Notes: a model not told the origin generated them from the sequence alone. Positions 11,201 to 24,100 are shown, numbered from the stretch's first letter. The stretch is 64,000 nucleotides of DNA from Porphyra umbilicalis (GCA_002049455.2 KV919059.1:33173-97172), one strand, 5' to 3'. Made by a program: numbers and translations.

Positions 11201-14200
11201 ATGCAGTCCTCCGACGGAGAGGACAGATACCCCTGCTCCTGCTTCGCGTGTACGGACAGTGGCCGGGCCGGCCCGCAGGTGATGTGGCCTGCGCCGTGGT
11301 TCTTGCGCAGTACGCCCGAGAAGCGCCGACGTTTGTCCCTTGGAGGTACGACAGCGAGACAACCAGCAAGTCCAAGTTCACAGACGGTGTCAGCCGGAGG
11401 CTCGTCAGGTGGGGGCGCGCCGGCCACTCCTGGCTTTTGCTCAGCATCTGGCGCTGCCGTGATTCAAGGCGGATTAAGGAACGTCCGGCGATGCGATGCA
11501 GACGAAACGCCAGAGTCAAGAGTCGCAGGTGGCGATGTTTGCTCTGATGAAGGTCCACAAGATATTCCACCACCCGAAATTTTCCAAGATCCCGAACCGG
11601 AAGCACACGATGAAGCACCACTTGCGCCGAGATATCAGACAACCATATATACAATCGAGATTAAACTCTTGGAGCAAGAGTTCAAGGACCGCGCAGCCGA
11701 TTTGGCCTTGTAATCCTATACGGTTCCTCACGATCTGACGCAGACGGCGATTTCAGATTTACTTGAGTTGAGCACGTCAGCTGCCAAGCACCGATCTCCC
11801 TACCTCATGGAGCAGATTATTGACGCAGGTGTTAACATCCAGACGCGGGATGTTGACTGCTATGTGAACGGCTGTCTCACCTTCACGTTCATACGCGCGT
11901 AGCGAACAGCGTGCGGTGCATGGAGCGCTCCACGCTTCAAAAGCAACAGGAATTCAGCGAGACAGGTGACGTACTGGTCCCTGGCTTCATGGCTAGTTTA
12001 CCTTCTTGGCGACCCCGTCATCAGAAAATCCATCCTGGGAAACATTTAGTAGGCCCGCCTCGCCGCGGATGAGGATGCCGACGGAGCACTCGACTACTAC
12101 CACTTGAAAAAGTTCCATTTCCTAAGGGACCGAGGGGTACTCGGCAGCACCTTCGTGCCCGTCAATTTAAGCACCGATGGCCTTCAAGTTTAGCGGCAGA
12201 ACGGATCTGAAGGCTGGCCGATTGTTGCCACCCCGCTTAGTCTGAGCCCGAAACAACGATCCAACAACAAGTGCCAGCTTTATCTCTCCGTCACGCGAGG
12301 GCGTAAGAGCACGTCTATCGGTGGACCATCCCACCGTCGCCAAAGTACAATATTTTGGGCAGTTTGAGGATGGCGCTGACGCGGCATCTCTATCGGTGTG
12401 GCCTGGTGGCAAGCCAGATTTTTGCTCACGAAGTTTCTCGGAAAAGTACGACAGGATCACGAGGCACGAGGGAGAGGTGGATTGTTCAGGACCCTGGGTG
12501 ATTCTGTTGAGCGTCGGTGATTAGGCTCATATGATTGGTTCCTGTCGTTCGGCGCATCGCGATCCCCATCCCCAAAAGTCATTATTTTGGGGATGGCGAT
12601 GGCGATCTGAGGATGGCGCATGACATTTTGAGGATCCGGTAGAGATGCCTCATCGCCAAAATGCCATCTGAGATGGCTTTTTGGCGCACCGATAGACGTG
12701 CTCTAAGCAACGAGTCGACCTCGAATCATTTTTACACCCTATCGTCGAGGAGGTAAACTAGTTGGCACTCGGGATTCCTGGGATCAAGTTCCCTAATCTA
12801 CCAACTACGCAAGTATTCAAAGCCGAAGTGCTCAACTTTACTACGGACCAACCAGGTGGCGACAAGCGACAAGCTCTCTCGATTCTGAGGGCTTAAACAG
12901 CTTGATGTACAACCAGCTTCGCGAATTTGCAGGTGTAAACATGGCGGCAAGCAACCACGTCTACTGCCCACCCCATGATCCCACGCCGGGTAGGGCCAAC
13001 CAGCAGCTAATTTCAGTGTAAACCCTCGCGACGCGGCAGCACACGGTAGCAAACATCGCTGCTAACGCGTCTGCCGCGGAAAATGCTCGCTCGGAGGGAA
13101 AGAGTGTGGCGGTTCAAACCCGTCTGCAGCAGAAGGCCGGTGTCAAGGGCTACTCCCTTCTCATTGTGCCGAGCACAGCAATGCGCGCGGCGTACCCGCA
13201 CCTTCAGCATGTGTGGGACATCGGTCCGACGGCTGCCCCGTACAACTTCATGCACCTGATTCTGCTCAACGTCGTACCTCATATTTGGAAGCTGTTTGCA
13301 GGCTGAAAAAGGGTGGAAAAGGACATGGACGAAGTGAATATCGTTTCCTAGGCCACCGTCGCCCTGATCGGGCAAGAACTTCTATTTTCCCGACGGACAG
13401 TGCCAAGGACCCAAGCAAGGTCCATGCGAAACATCGACGTGCACCGGAAGTCGATCAAGGCCGTTGACTGGATGCACTTTATTCTGTTCTCAGGACCAGT
13501 ACTTCTGGCTGGACGCATGCCAAGCGCGTCCTACACGATATTTGTGGCGCGAAGCCGGGCTTTCCGTTTGCTTCTCCGACCACGAGGTCTCTTCGAGGCG
13601 GACATTACGGCGACGGATGTCGACGTCAAGTACTTTGTTGCTAACAACTACACCAAGTTCTACCGCGGCAAGTCCGCGAGACTCTCTCTGTGTCTGTCGA
13701 CAATCACAACTCTTTTAGACGATGTTCCGCTGCTGCGGGCGTGTACCCTGGCCTGGTTGTTCTGGCTATTTCCCGATGGAGCGAAAGATCAAGACGCTCA
13801 ACTAGCTCATCCGATCTCACTCGGGATCTCATGCAAGTGTGCAGGAGAATCTAATGCGACGCTGCAAAGCTAACCTCATCAAGTTTTTTGGTGACAACAA
13901 TCTGCCGAACGAGTGGGCACAAAGACCTGGCCAGCGGCCAGTTGCTCCTGGTCTTTCTTGTGGAAACGTACTAGTGCCTCAAAGTCCTGGTCCCGACTGC
14001 ACTCTTCTGCCACCAAGAAGTGCACATGCCGCGTTGGTCGGCACTGAACTGGCGGCAATGCGCACGGTGCTTATTCAAGAAGATGCAACCCAATTTCCAC
14101 TCATGTTATGGCGAAGAAGAACTTCCGAGCTAATCTGGCTTCGGACCTAATTTCTGGTTCAAAGCCGGTTGAGTCGGACTGTGACACACACCGATGTCGG

Positions 14201-14485
14201 AACTACTTGGTGCGCATCAGTTTAACCGAGAGGGTTTTCTTTCCCGACGGGACTGTGGCAGTACGCCCCGTATCGACCTTTCGAGCAGTGCCGCACTACG
14301 CTGCTGGCTTCATTGACGGGCGCTCCATGGGCTTTGCGTATGTGGAATGTGTCAAGCCCGCTAAGGATCGGCGTGGCCGGTATCGATACGCCTCGTCCAT
14401 GTATGGGATCGAGTGCTTCATCGGGCAAGCGGGGATGCCGTACTATGTGCCCACCTGTGCTGTTGGCGACGTTGTTAGCATATGA
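11201..14485 (+). pseudogene. CACTA-type (TNP2) transposase, broken
   Basis: An ATG at 11201 opens a frame with an early Cys cluster (YPCSCFACTDSG). It is followed by VDCYVNGCLTF near 11850, a segment near 12100-12180 (FHFLRDRG, then VPVNLSTDG), GPTAAPYNFMHLILLNVVPH near 13220-13290, KAVDWMHFILFSGPVLL near 13460, a block around 13610-13740 (VKYFVANNYTKFYRGK), and a C-terminal part with PHYAAGF and FAYVECVK at 14290-14350. This order matches the TNP2 transposases of CACTA (En/Spm-like) elements, about 960 codons after removing a 397-bp insertion at 12307. Several stops (for example 11901) and frame changes show it is dead. Its product would have cut and moved the element. Confidence 0.75.
12307..12703. 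mobile_element. Harbinger-like MITE nested in the CACTA transposase
   Basis: It is 397 bp long with perfect 17-bp terminal inverted repeats, GAGCACGTCTATCGGTG on the left and its exact complement on the right. It is flanked by TAA on both sides (12304-12306 and 12704-12706), a 3-bp target duplication typical of PIF/Harbinger elements. It has no coding capacity. Subterminal parts share words such as GGCATCTCTA and GAGGATGGCG on opposite strands. If the element and one TAA are taken out, the interrupted transposase frame runs straight on (GRKQRVDLESFLHP), which confirms the insertion. Confidence 0.92.
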
Positions 14486-14639
14486 GAGAGGGGTGGGGAG
14501 CACTTTGCAATATTTACTAGGGAGCATTCTTTTGCGGGACAGTAGGTCTGCGCTCGAGAGCGGCGTTCTCGAGATTTTCATCACTTGCAGGTAGTTGCTC
14601 TCTCTCTTGATCCATGACATGCTTTGTGCTTAAAGGCAT

Positions 14640-14840
14640 GTTTACCTCAAGGTTTGTATTGCAGTCTCCCCAATTGTGGCCGATACCAACAAGAATAACT
14701 GTGCAGAACAGATGCACGACAGCCATCCATCCGGCCGGATACGACCTCTCGACCAATCAGAAGTTGTGCGGACCGTAGGTTGTTCTTGTCCGGATCGGCT
14801 AGAATCGGGAAGACTGCAAAAGACTTATCATATGCAAGCA
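14640..14840 (-). repeat. dispersed repeat, copy B
   Basis: It matches 20380-20545 over about 150 bp (for example GCAGTCTCCC, ACTGTGC, AATCAG, AGTTGTGCGGAC). The minus-strand translations also match: SAQLLIGREVVSGRM here against SAQLLICRELLSGLM there, ending in RPQLGRL against RPKLGRL. That the frame is kept suggests a once-coding mobile element. The family is unknown. Confidence 0.7.
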
Positions 14841-15193
14841 TCCATTTGAAAGTCGGCGACAGAGTGATGTTAGGGCGCTGCAGTAGTCTTTGTCGAGTCG
14901 TGTTGGGCCATCTCGATCTCGGCGAGCCCGGGCAACGTCGAAGAATCTCCGCCGTGGAATCTCAAAAGCGACGCGGAGCGCGCCGCACACCATAGAGCCT
15001 GTCCAATCAGCGTGAGTGCCGTACGGTCTTCTTTTGCTGTGAACGGCAGTCTTCTGTGTTGTGACAAACGCGGGCAGCACTTCCAGTCACAGTTGCTCGA
15101 CATCGTGATGGGCCAACCGGAATCTTTTTTTTTATTTTGCTCGTATGTTTGCTGGTATGTGGGTCTTGTGCGTGACTTTTTGCACGTGCGTTC

Positions 15194-16165
15194 TTGACAG
15201 GCGATTTGGCTGTTGCTGCAACGGCGGCGTCAGGCTTGCCTGCCGTGCCGGCGGTCGAGGAGTCAACCCACCAAACCACGAGGGCAACATCTCCCCGCCG
15301 CAAGTCGCCAAGGACCAGGCCGCAAAGCACGCTGTCGCAGGCCGCGTCATTGGCGGGACATCCAGCTCCCATCCGGTCGCAAACAACACCCCGTCCTCCC
15401 CAAGAACGGTCGCTGCCGCCCCACCAGACACGACCACGGCCACCCCCTCACCGCTTGGTGGCGTCCAAGCAGCATAGGCATCCGACACCACCTGTCACGG
15501 GCCGACTGAGATCCCACCGGGCCCAGCCTCGGCGGAGTGTATGAATGGGGCGGCCGTATCCGGCCACCACGGGGACTATCTCTGTGGCGGCCACTCCGGC
15601 ATTTGCGGTTCCTCCTGGCGGTGCGCATGCCGCAGCGCAGCCGCCGCAACCGGCTCGGAGGCTGGGGAATACCGACGGGCGGATGGGTTTTGTCCTCGGT
15701 ATTGACCCCCACGCCGCGCGGTGGAGCGTAGAAATGCCTGAGAACTGCCCCTCTACTAACTGCATGAGAGTGTTCGACGAGCTTGACTTGGGCATCTCCA
15801 ACGCTGACAAGAAGCAACTGCGCCTTTTGCTGTCCAGCGCGATCGAGTACTGTCAGAATGACCGCTCCTTCTGCCAACCAGCGCGCCACATCTTTGCTGG
15901 CGCCACCACCCATGTCGAGCTCCACGAGCGTTGTGTGTGTGCTCGTGGCGCAGCTGCTCGCTGCTGTCAAAGAGGGTCAACAACGCCTACGAACACCACC
16001 GACACATGAATGCCAAGCGCCTGGCAGCAGGCACGCCGCCCGCTGCGGCACCACCACCGCAGGCCCCGCCCGGGCAAGCAGCAGCGCTGGCCGCACAGGT
16101 TGCGCATGATGATACCGCCGCACTTGCGACGGCGCAGCGTAACGGTTTTGCATCAATTGCGTAGG
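15194..16165 (+). other. unrecognised coding-like region in several frames
   Basis: A Pro/Thr/Arg-rich frame covers 15194-15544 and a second frame 15545-16009. The second holds a more ordinary segment (MPENCPSTNCMRVFDELDLG, from about 15734), then shifts near 15930 into a frame that goes on to 16164 (HMNAKRLAAG, then QAPPGQAAALAAQ). Composition suggests one protein with a disordered N-terminus and a helical C-terminus, broken by at least one frameshift. I do not recognise it. It sits between transposon remnants and may belong to one. Confidence 0.3.
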
Positions 16166-16683
16166 CTAGCTAACTTTAGTAAACGATCGCTCATATCCTA
16201 TCCATCCACAAATGTACAATACCGATGAAACGTTACAAAAACAGTAGCCAGCACACATCATCATTACTAGCACATGTTCAGTATTGGCCAACTATGACCC
16301 AGTATCTACATCAGTGCACTCCCGATGACCTCACTATATGTTGAAGTTCGTAAAGTCAAATTATGCGCTGCATTGAAGTTGCGGCTGCTGATCAGACAGC
16401 TGACTCTGAGCTTTCTTAGACCAACAGGTCTACACGTGGATGCCTGTGAGCAAGTGTAAGTCCATCGCCATTCGTTCTTAGTAGCTGACAGTACTTAGGC
16501 TCCTTTCGCTCGACTTGCGATCGGCTGCCGTGAGGTGATTTCAAAACTGATGGGAAGAAAGAAATGTACGAAAGACAGCATTTACGGGGAACTTGAACGA
16601 GATAAAATCCAATTGTACTTGACTTCACAGAACCTGATCACGCGAGAGTGCGCCTCGTACCAACCCACCATGCCCCATCACTC
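16166..16683. other. intergenic, AT-richer
   Basis: I see nothing coding here, only short frames. Confidence 0.4.
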
Positions 16684-17073
16684 TTAATCGTACACCCCAG
16701 CCAAAACCACGTCAACCGTCTCATCGCCAGCCTCAACGACGGTCCCAGCCACCACCCAGCGACGTATCACCTGCGCACGGTCTGGACCGCTGACGCTCTC
16801 GAACTCGCGCTGCAGCGTCGTGTTGGCCATGATGGCTACTGGAGAAGACACGTCCAACTTTTCGTTGTCAGCAGCAGGATGAACGTCATCAGGTTGGCGT
16901 CTGAGCTCAGCGTTGGCCCTGTTGCGCAGGCAGTCCGCCTTCAGGCAACCCGGCGGGCAATCTGCGCGGGCCACATTGCGTTGCATTCCTCCGGGATGAG
17001 CTCGGACTCGTGTCAGTTGATCCTGTTTAAGAATATGTTCAACAGATGGAATAAAAATCTGTTTGCAGTCCAC
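16684..17073 (-). other. unrecognised 129-codon ORF
   Basis: The minus-strand frame from 17073 to 16684 is open for 129 codons. Its C-terminal half has balanced composition (MANTTLQREFESV, then a run of Val/Ala/Glu to the stop), which is more protein-like than its neighbours. The N-terminal half has a short Cys cluster (CPPGCLKADC). No family is recognised. It could be part of a mobile element or a decayed gene. Confidence 0.25.
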
Positions 17074-17259
17074 ATTGCCCGTTCTCTCGGCGCCTGTGGT
17101 GCGTTCTTCGGCCCTCTCATATTTACTGCGGATATAACCGGGACGGATTTATCCGAATAACGACTGTTTGGCCAAATACCTTGGAAGCATGCGTCAGAGG
17201 GTGTGTCCCCGTGATTTTCAGCACGGACGACGTCCGAAATCTTAGGTATGCCAACGTGT

Positions 17260-18240
17260 CATGCGACTCTCAGGGGGGTGTGTGGGCGGAGTATTATGGC
17301 CGTTCGACCTGAGATATCAGGTTGACACGTGCCCGGTATATACCGACACATTTTTCTTGTAGGGCGGTGCTCTACTAGGCGGTCCACCCTGGCGGAACTG
17401 CCGCGACTGAGGAGAACTAACCGACACATCCCTTCGCGGCCAACTCTGCGTCCAACTTTCCACCCTGCCGAGCCGTATTGGCGAGCACGGCTCGAAGCTG
17501 CTCCGGCGGCCCGACGACGCCGACGCTGTCGTGAGATGCCCTGACAAGGACCCACGGGTGGTTGGTGGGCAGCCGCCCCAGAACTGCCTCATGGTGGCGG
17601 TGTTCAGAAGTAGCCGAACGCGTCGCTTTGTTGGGCGCCCCGCTCGGCACGCAGCCATCAGGGCGGCGGAGGCAGCGGCGAGACGCCGCCGCCTGCGCCC
17701 AAGGGCGCAACGCCGCTCGCTTCCGGGGGCAGCGGTGGCGCCGCCTCGTGGACCGCCCACACGAACAAACACGGAACCCATCTACAGTACGCCCACTTGA
17801 GGTAGCGTGTCAGAAGGGGTAGGCCCGGCAGGCTGTCGGTGCCCACGCCACCAAGCTTCGCCAAAAATAGCACGCCCAACCCGGCCGGCGCGTGCGTGGC
17901 GACAGGCATCAGCTTAAGAAAGAGCCAGGCTGACTGCCTATCCGGCTCCTGCCGGACCCATTTAAGCGCCTCGGGTCCCAACAATCTCCACGAGCCGAAA
18001 AGTGCCGACGGCATGCGGCGCAGCGATCGCGCACGACGCAAGAAGCGGCGCCGACGACGCGCCGTCAGCACTGCCGCGCAGCAGAAGCGCGTCGCGTGCG
18101 CTCGCCCTTTCAGAGGGGTTCTTTGCAAACAGATTGGCGGCGTCCGAAACGGAGGTGACAGCAGCCGGGCCACCGGCCTTCGGCGGCGGCGGCGGCGGCG
18201 CCTCTACTGCCGAGACCTGGCGGCCGTGGCTACTGTGTAG
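17260..18240 (-). pseudogene. RLE-type retroelement, second degenerate copy
   Basis: The minus-strand translation near 17870 contains VATHAPAG and LAKLGGVGTDSLPGL, matching VATHALAG and LAKPGGVGADGMPGL of the copy at 21140-25300. Farther on, near 17540, HPWVLVRASHDSVGVVGPP matches HPSVLVRAFHDDVVVGRPP. The block that should hold RT motif A is missing. Motif B is decayed to SGAPNKA, and the second Asp of the catalytic pair is Ser. This copy is dead and carries an internal deletion. Confidence 0.7.
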
Positions 18241-19499
18241 TGGGTTGCCCGTGCGGCCCGCGCACTGCCCAAATTGGGCGCTGCACGAGCGGGGCGGGAC
18301 AAGGCCGCTCCGCCATCACCGTCCCTGGACCCTGTGACGCCACGTGCGCGGAACGCCATTGGACCAGTAACAAGTGCTCCATCAGCAGCGGCGACAGCCA
18401 CGTCGTGCATTGTGCGGCGAGGCACACACCCGGCGCCGTCATGCTCGCGCACGCCGGGCCGCCTGAGGGCCCCCCCCGGCAGATGCCTTGTCGGCAACTG
18501 CCCGTCCTTCGGTGCATCGCGCAGATGGGAGATCCCCCACGCGCGGCATCGCGGCGCTGCGACGCGTGTCGGAGAAGGCACGCGCGTCGATAGCATGCGA
18601 TGGTGCCACATTTTCAGGGGCACGTTGGGCGATGTGTTATCTTGTCCCTGCACCAGCCGTGCGCGAAGGTGAGCGCTGGCACGGATGCGCCAGTGAGATG
18701 AGTACGGATGCAGATGTAAATATCTGCTCTGTCACTCGTGGACGTCTCGGGACCAGTCCTCGCACGATTCCCTTCTCATACACCCACAGGGCGGCGCCCG
18801 CTTTGAAATGACGCCCCGCCTGCTTTGCCCCCATGAAATGGTCGGTCCGATTGAACGACCGCCGCCAGGCAGGCTCCACCTACAGCGCATACGAAGCCCG
18901 TAAGCTTTCACCCCACACACGCACACTGCCACCTACGGAGCGGGCACGTCCGGGTGAGCTCATCGCGCCACGCCCCGCCGTTCCCGCAGCTTTATTGTAC
19001 AGGCGCCGAGGCGGGGAGACGCGCCGGGGTAGAGCTCAGTCACAGCTCGCCCCCATCCGACGTCCTACTCACGGGTGGGACGCCGAAAGACGGGGGAAGT
19101 AGGGCACCGGGAAACATCCCGCGACTCCCCGGCCACCCCAAGTGCCGGTGTGGGATTAATCACGTTGGTTGAATTACCTGTGTGTTGAGAACGACCGTAG
19201 CCAAGCATTAGAGAGAGTTCTATCGCCGTAGAGGCGAGGAAGAAGGAAGTTTTGTGGAAGGGCATCCGATGGGGAGCCGGGTGGTGCCCACGACGGCGAC
19301 CCCGGGCCCATGGTGATTTAGTACAAACGAGGGCACTGGTCGATCGACCGTCCGATCGCAAGCGATCGCAGTGAGTGCCGGCATGCAGATAGGACAGGCA
19401 AAAAAAACAATACAAAAATAAACAAGGCGGAAGTAACCCCCCAAAGGGCATGCCACAGGCCAATCCACACAGTACGTGGATTTGACAAGTCAAAGGGGG
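18241..19499. other. GC-rich intergenic sequence
   Basis: Open frames on both strands are the by-product of high GC; none shows a motif. The part nearest 18240 may include upstream sequence of the retroelement copy. Confidence 0.35.
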
Positions 19500-20054
19500 C
19501 TACCGATGGCAATCGCCGATTGCAGGCAAAGACATGCTGCAGCTGGCGCGTGAGAGGGAAGCAGTTGACAGTTCGTCCCCGCGCTGGCGCGCCAACACGG
19601 TGAGCGGCGCTGCGCCGGCTGTCCGTGCACCGACCGCTGCGGAGGGTAACGCGCGGGTCGGCGGCGTGGCTGGCGGCAAAGTAGCCCCCTCAACCCGGGC
19701 CGCCGGGTTGGCTGTATCCGCATATCTGCGCGCAGCATTGGCGGTCGCCTCCGCCACCATGCGCTGGACGGCGCTTGGCGGTGGCAGGGGTGGTGGCGGC
19801 GCAAAAGGCGGGGCGGTGGTACTGCTAGAACGGGCAGCAGCAGTCAACGCCCCAGCAGCCAAGCCGCCGCAGATGGACGCGGCAGCGCCCCGAGGGGTCG
19901 CGGCGGCAGTCAAGTCTCTCCCCACCGAGCTACAGGCTGGTGCGGCGATGGGGCAGGCGTCGCGCCGGACATTGCAAACCTGTCGCTCGTGCCGCTGGCG
20001 CCGTTGCGGCCGATACCACATCCATACCAGCGCAACCGCGCAATTCCAGTGCAT
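19500..20054 (-). other. unrecognised alanine-rich ORF
   Basis: The minus-strand frame is open for 184 codons and contains an Ala/Pro-rich stretch with a helical segment (AVQRMVAEATANAARRYADT) near 19770-19710. The plus strand is open as well over 186 codons (19534-20094), so neither strand is clearly the coding one. No family is recognised. Confidence 0.2.
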
Positions 20055-20379
20055 CCTCTACAATCGCGCGCGCGTCGCTACCAGGGGTTGGTGAGGATAA
20101 ATCCTAAGAGGATTTATCCGTACAGGATACTCGTATCCATCCGGGATATGGGCTGAGGCTGGAAGCTCGTAATGTTCTCAACTCGGAGACAAAAGAGTAG
20201 AGCCGTCCTTATCGGAGCCCTTGTGACAGAGTAGACAGTACTCAGATCGGACTTGGGACACTCCGCTTTATCCGGTAAGAATATCTGTAAAAGCGATAGC
20301 GGCAGTGGCGCCTAGAGATTCATATGCAGGCGTGCAATCGAATCGTCAAACAAGCCACCTGTCCTATTCGTGCTAGCAC

Positions 20380-20545
20380 AGTTAGCGCAGTCTCCCGAGC
20401 TTTGGCCGATCCCGACGAGAAGAACTGTGCTGAACTGATGTAAGGCAATCATGCATTAGGCCGGATAAGAGCTCTCGGCAAATCAGCAGTTGTGCGGACT
20501 GCAGGTTGCTCTTGCTCCCATGGTCCAGAATTGACAAGATTGCAA
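20380..20545 (-). repeat. dispersed repeat, copy C
   Basis: This is the partner of the repeat at 14640-14840, in the same orientation, roughly 70 percent alike by eye. The minus-strand frame SAQLLICRELLSGLM is conserved. Between here and 21090 lies AT-richer sequence with no gene. Confidence 0.65.
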
Positions 20546-21092
20546 TACGCATCTCGACTGCTGATGTGAGGCTCTGAAATGGGGCCAGCGAGAACTGGTT
20601 CCAGCCTCCAGCTTTTGTGTTTCTGACAGTCGTGCCGAGGGCACCGGATGGCGACAGAACCAGGGCAGTCGCCTCTCCGGCCAATCTTTCTTTGTTCCCC
20701 GCCCCGCTCGCGATGCCAGGAGAGTTGCGATCGTATCGAATGTCGCGATCGGATTTTATCCTAGATCGTTGCAAATGCTCAATCCGATTTGACTCGAGAT
20801 CTTCTCCAGAAATTCTCATCTATTCGATACTTGAGCTTTCGCTATTGTCATGAGCCCGGTATGCAATCATTATGTATTTCCATGGATTGTATCGGAGTAC
20901 TGGCGAAATCTCAGATTCCACCAATCCCTGGTCGCTACGCGATATGACCGACGTCACAGGCCTCGCAGACGCGGCCCTCTCGCCAAACTCCGGATCGTTT
21001 CGCTCCCCCACCACCTTTCGTCATCCCGCGCGACCGGAGGGTACTCTGCATCCCCCCGCACGTACCTCTCCCGTCAAAAGGAGAGAAGAGTC

Positions 21093-21135
21093 TAGCACCA
21101 GGTGGTTTCGATCCACCGCCGTCTGGGTTATGGGC
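21093..21135 (-). pseudogene. 3' half of an initiator tRNA-Met (truncated)
   Basis: These 43 bases match the anticodon-loop-to-3'-end half of the tRNA at 25319-25402 with a single difference. The B-box (GGATCGAAACC) is present; the 5' half with the A-box is missing. A T4 run (A's at 21076-21079) lies at about the same distance downstream as the T5 terminator of the intact gene. It abuts the 3' end of the retroelement at 21140-25300. Confidence 0.9.
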
Positions 21136-21139
21136 TCTG

Positions 21140-24100
21140 TTTATCGGAATCTAAGAGACGACACATCCCCTGACCATCTCCCGCGGGAGTTACCCCCTAC
21201 TCTCCAATTCCAGCCAAATGTGGGCTTACACCCTCCACAGTAGCACCCCCCCCCCACTGGGGGTGCCTGCAAAGCAAAGCAGCGGGCGTAACGGTCGGCC
21301 ACGCCCCGCGCGTGTGATCGCCAGATGGCGACCGACACGTCACGCAGGAGCCCAGCGCGAACCGCCGCCAGCGTGGGGCCCCGAAACGCCTCTGTCAGCC
21401 AACGGTCGGTGGCAGGTGCCACGCGTCCGTAAGCCTCCCACATGAGTGGTGTAAACTCGTGTGGGGTGGCGGTCGCGGGCAGAGACGGGGAGTACTTGGC
21501 CGATTTGGCCGCCTCCCGCGCCTCGCCCGTGACCACCCGCAGCGGCGCGTCCGCCACCGGCGCCACCACTCGGGCGGCGAACGGCCACGCGACGGAGACG
21601 TCGGCCTAGGTGACGACGCCCGACGAGCCGTTCTTCGCCCGAAGGTCGGGGCGGAGCACGCTGTGGGCGTCGTCACGACCGGTCTCCACCACCACGTCCT
21701 CCAAGCCCGGGGCGCGGCGCAGCGCCGCCGCCACCAACCCCACGATCGGGTGGTGGAGGCGGGCGCGCCGTAGCTCCTGCTGCGGGCAGGTAAAGAGGAG
21801 GTGGCGGCCGTCCGAGTCAACGTCGGCGCCGCAGCGGTAGCGCGGCGCCGGCGGCGTGGAACGCGGCGCCACGTCAAGCCACAGGCGCACCGCCGCCCGC
21901 ATGGCGGCGCCCGAAAAATGGCGACCCCCCCCACACCCGACGCGGGCAGCGCAGAGAGCCAGAGCGAGGCACGGTGGCCCCGGCACGCGGCCAGGCCCGC
22001 CCAAGCCCACAACGACAGCTCCGCATACTGCCACGCCCGCCGTGCGGCGTGCGCGGGTACAGAGAGGTCGCGCTACACGCGCTGCTTCAGGCAGTCGCCC
22101 GTCCCCTCCACGATCACCCGCCACAATGGCACCGAGTGTAGCGCTGGGCCGTGTTGGCCATTGGCCGGATGCAGGGTCGCTCCAGGGCCACACTCGAGGT
22201 CGGGGGGGGGGGGGGTGGCAGAGCATCGCCCGAGCGCCGGGGCGGCGGCCACAGCAGCCCCGTGTTGGGCGCTACGGCGTGCGCGGTGGCGGCGTCGCGC
22301 AGGTCGAGCAGGTCGCCACACAGGGCGGCCACGGCTGGGGGGACCGGCGGTGGGGCCGCCGCCGCCGCCGACGCCGCCGCAAGGGGGCGAGGCTGTTCGC
22401 TGTCGGCCGGCGGCGGCGGCGGCGCGGGTATCGAACGCAGCCTTCGTATGGCCGAGTGACCCGCGGTCGCGCTGCCTCGGCGGGGGGGGCTCAAATCGGG
22501 CAGAATCGCCCCCCACCGCCGGCGGAACCGACACATTCGGAATGACGGCGGCGGTGGGCGTGGCCGACACCCCAGTTGCCCACGGGAGCGCCGCGCCGGC
22601 GGTAGCGCCCCGCGCTGGCGGGCCACGAGACACGGGCGGGGCCAGCGCAGCAGGAGGGGCGACCCGCGCAGCTCGAGGCCGGCACGGGGCAGCAGGGCAG
22701 TGAGGCAGTGGGGCGGCTGGCGCCACCCGGCGCGGAGGACTGCCTTCGTCCCGGCCAGAACGAAAAGAGGGGCAAGGACCACCGGCAAGACAGCCCCCCG
22801 CCTCCCTACCCGCACCAGGCAGCCGCAGCAGCGCGTCCGCGGACGCTCGGAGGGTGGGGGAGTAGGACCGCCCGGCCCGCAGCGCGTCCACCCACGAGGC
22901 GAGGGCGGCCGCAGGCGCAACAGCAGTCCGCCTCCCGATTCCTAGCCCCCCCATCGCGACGGGGAGGGCAGCACGCGCGACATCCGCCGCCTGCGTGGCG
23001 GCGTCATCACGCGCGTCACACAGAAGGACACAGAGCGCGCGCTGCGCCCCGCGGTCGACGGCGCCGGCGAGCTTGGCGCCTTCGGCCAGCGGCAGGTCGC
23101 GTAGCAAATAGATGGCCTGCGGCTTCGCGCACAAGCGCAGCAGAAGCAACTGCACATGCAGCGCGTCTGGCGGCAAGGCCGCGATGGCGTCGCACAGGGC
23201 CACCTGCTCGGTAGCGAGCCCGTCGACGGCCGCCGCCAAATAGGCTGGGGTGCCCAGGGGCACCGAGAACTGTGTGAGGCCCTCTGCGTGCCACTGGGCG
23301 GTCCACCTGGGTGGTGCCCCCCCCCCCGCCGGCGACCACCCCACGCACTTGGGTGGCTCCAGCACCGCGTCCGCCTCCCCCTCCAGCCGTGCGGCGCCGT
23401 CCAGCACGCGCGCAGCGCGCCCGGCGGCCGTCCGACGACCACGTCGTCGTGGAACGCCCGCACGAGCACCGACGGGTGCTCGACGCGGATCCGCTCCAGC
23501 AGTTGCCACATGGCGGCCGCGTGCAGTAGCGGGCCAAGCGGATCGCCCTGCTGGGCGCCCCGCTAGGCGTGCAGCCACCAGCGCGGCGGCGTTGTAGGGA
23601 ACACACACGCGGCCGCGGCTGCGGGCACAGCGCCGCGCGCCCCCGGCTGTGGCGGTGGCTCGGCAGCATCCGCCGCCCACCCGAATACACAGAGACCCTC
23701 CCCCCCGTACATTCAGGTAAGGTACGGTGTGAGGAGGGAGAGGGAGCGGTGGAGCACCGCGGCCGCCGCAGACCGATAAACAAGGTTAAAGGCATTTCTG
23801 AAGTCTAGCTGCAGGACCGCGTGGTCGGGGTGTTGGGCAAGGTGCGCTGCCAACTCGTGGAGAATTCGCTCACACGCGTTGGCGACGCCCACACCCAGCT
23901 GCACTGGGGCCAGCAGGTCCGCCGCAGCGGCACGCGCTGTCCCCGCCAGGGCCGACGCGGCAAGCTTGCGCAGGGCCTTCGGCATGCCAATAGGCCGGAG
24001 GCCCGGCATCCCGTCCGCGCCCACGCCGCCAGGCTTGGCCAGCAGCAGAAGGTCTGCGCCGGCCAGCGCGTGCGTTGCGACGGCGGGCACGCGCGTCGTC

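Noticed and set aside
21091-21120. LTR-retrotransposon primer-binding site complementary to initiator tRNA
   Set aside because: A primer-binding site would read TGG before TAGCACC, to pair with the CCA end. Here and at 25319 that TGG is missing, and the 25.3-kb copy is a full tRNA with terminator.
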